The notes below the pieces were generated by a model. That model saw only the letters and a program-made list of their open reading frames with translations. It was not told where the DNA came from and searched no databases. The translations under genes were made by a program, and so were the position numbers. A stretch of 64,000 nt of DNA from an uncultured Acidimicrobiales bacterium. Its GTDB lineage: Bacteria; Actinomycetota; Acidimicrobiia; Acidimicrobiales; CATQHL01. Each line of letters starts with the position of its first letter. The first letter of the stretch is position 1. The stretch covers positions 1,561,753 through 1,625,752 of the forward strand of contig CATQHL010000001.1 of assembly GCA_958295925.1 (NCBI GenBank), in the 5' to 3' direction. Below, piece by piece: positions 63,526 to 64,000 of the stretch.

Positions 63526-63869
63526 TTTTCCTGCTTTCGTTATTCCAGCAATTTCCAGGAACAATTCTAGTAATTGGCGAGTGTCGCTCCCCACGCCCCT
63601 TTTGCAATCTCACTCAATCCCCCCAGTCCAATCCGTCCTGCCGTTCCCGTCCTGCCGTTCCCAGTCCCGCCCGTCCTGCCGTTCCCGTCCTGCCGTTCCC
63701 AGTCCCGCCCGTCCACCCGCCCCGCCCTGGCCGATGCCCCGCCCTGGCCGAGCGCACCCCTGGTGTAATGTCACGGAAGCGGGTTTCCCCCAATCAGGAC
63801 TGCCTGCCTGCTTATAGGCCATGTTGCCAGAGGGTCGCACGCGAAGGGACGGGACAGAAAAGGTGATTC
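63526..63869 (+). other. Divergent region between metY and the right-end gene
   Basis: 344 bp without a gene. It holds the 38-bp tandem repeat at 63633 and CGCCCTGGCCGA(T/G)-type repeats to about 63760. No conserved SAM-riboswitch core is recognised on the metY side. Confidence 0.55.
63633..63708 (+). repeat. 38-bp tandem repeat, two copies
   Basis: Units start at 63633 and 63671 with CCGTCCTGCCGTTCCCGTCC and are identical; each is itself made of two CGTCCTGCCGTTCC pieces. Confidence 0.92.
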
Positions 63870-64000
63870 GTGTTTGAGACCCAGATAAGGAATCAGCGCC
63901 AACGATCTGATATCTGGAGGGGGAGGGCCTCCGGGAAGAAGGTCGGAGTGCTTAAGGTCGAGGAGGTCCTCACCGCCAGGGGGCGGCGCTGGAAACGACG
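63870..64000 (+). CDS. Start of an unidentified gene, 3' end outside window
   Basis: GTG 63870 has AAAAGGTG at a good distance upstream and opens a frame that runs to the window edge (43 codons). The product begins FETQIRNQRQRSDIW and is strongly basic (RGRASGKKVGVLKVEEVL). No family recognised from so short a piece. Confidence 0.45.
   Translation, partial: MFETQIRNQRQRSDIWRGRASGKKVGVLKVEEVLTARGRRWKR

Noticed and set aside
63820..64000. Possible structured RNA (RNase P or tmRNA) at the right edge
   Set aside because: No conserved ends or core of either RNA are seen, and the region opens a coding frame with a good ribosome site.

Overview
The window is high-GC DNA, probably from an uncultured actinobacterium close to the Acidimicrobiia. 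Supporting signs are a LytR_C-domain protein, LppM-like lipoproteins, an actinobacterial-type DUF433 antitoxin, a split methylmalonyl-CoA mutase with MeaB, a lone CIRCE-controlled groEL, frequent GTG/TTG starts and a probable leaderless mRNA. The exact lineage is inference. Three stretches look clearly AT-richer than the rest (about 15.45-16.03, 19.9-24.1 and 41.45-42.4 kb) and probably arrived by transfer.

Left part (1-13.5 kb): a surface-protein region. A partial fibronectin-III protein is followed by five tandem paralogous lipoproteins. Each has a signal peptide with a lipobox, a Pro/Ser/Gly/Ala-rich stalk, and two diverged copies of one Cys-containing domain. A plant-type leucine-rich-repeat (LRR) gene follows copy 1, and a decayed LRR remnant follows copy 5. 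Next come an MDR dehydrogenase, a hydratase-2 (MaoC) protein, an N-terminally short DUF433 antitoxin and a glycolate/D-lactate-type FAD oxidase (13.5-17.8 kb).

Middle part (17.9-34.4 kb): an unstable accessory region. Membrane-anchored coiled-coil genes occur in repeated units, each a putative leaderless small ORF plus one or two coiled-coil genes, together with decayed copies. An AT-rich two-gene module of unknown function (19.9-24.0 kb) lies among them. Its two proteins appear to share an N-terminal domain, and the larger one carries a long helical-repeat region; this is the best candidate for an undescribed system, possibly phage defence. A pilin-like gene, an orphan C5 DNA methyltransferase, two more coiled-coil proteins and a PQQ-type sugar dehydrogenase lipoprotein follow.

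Right part (34.7-64 kb): mostly core genes. mutA-mutB-meaB-fic overlap end to end. Then come an AT-rich trypsin-like protease, a methyltransferase fragment, duplicated LppM-like lipoproteins with a stray nrdB fragment between them, nrdB and nrdA, a molybdate locus (TOBE regulator, modA-modB-modC), an MscS channel, and valS-rlmB-ispF-LytR_C. The end holds a MoaD/ThiS-like protein, tRNA-Thr, groEL, nitrobindin, metY and the start of an unidentified gene.

A theme across the window is in-frame minisatellite-like sequence inside otherwise intact enzymes (FAD oxidase, MutA, MutB, MeaB, ModA, ModC, ValS, RlmB, NrdB N-terminus). Several direct repeats share an offset of exactly 72 nt.
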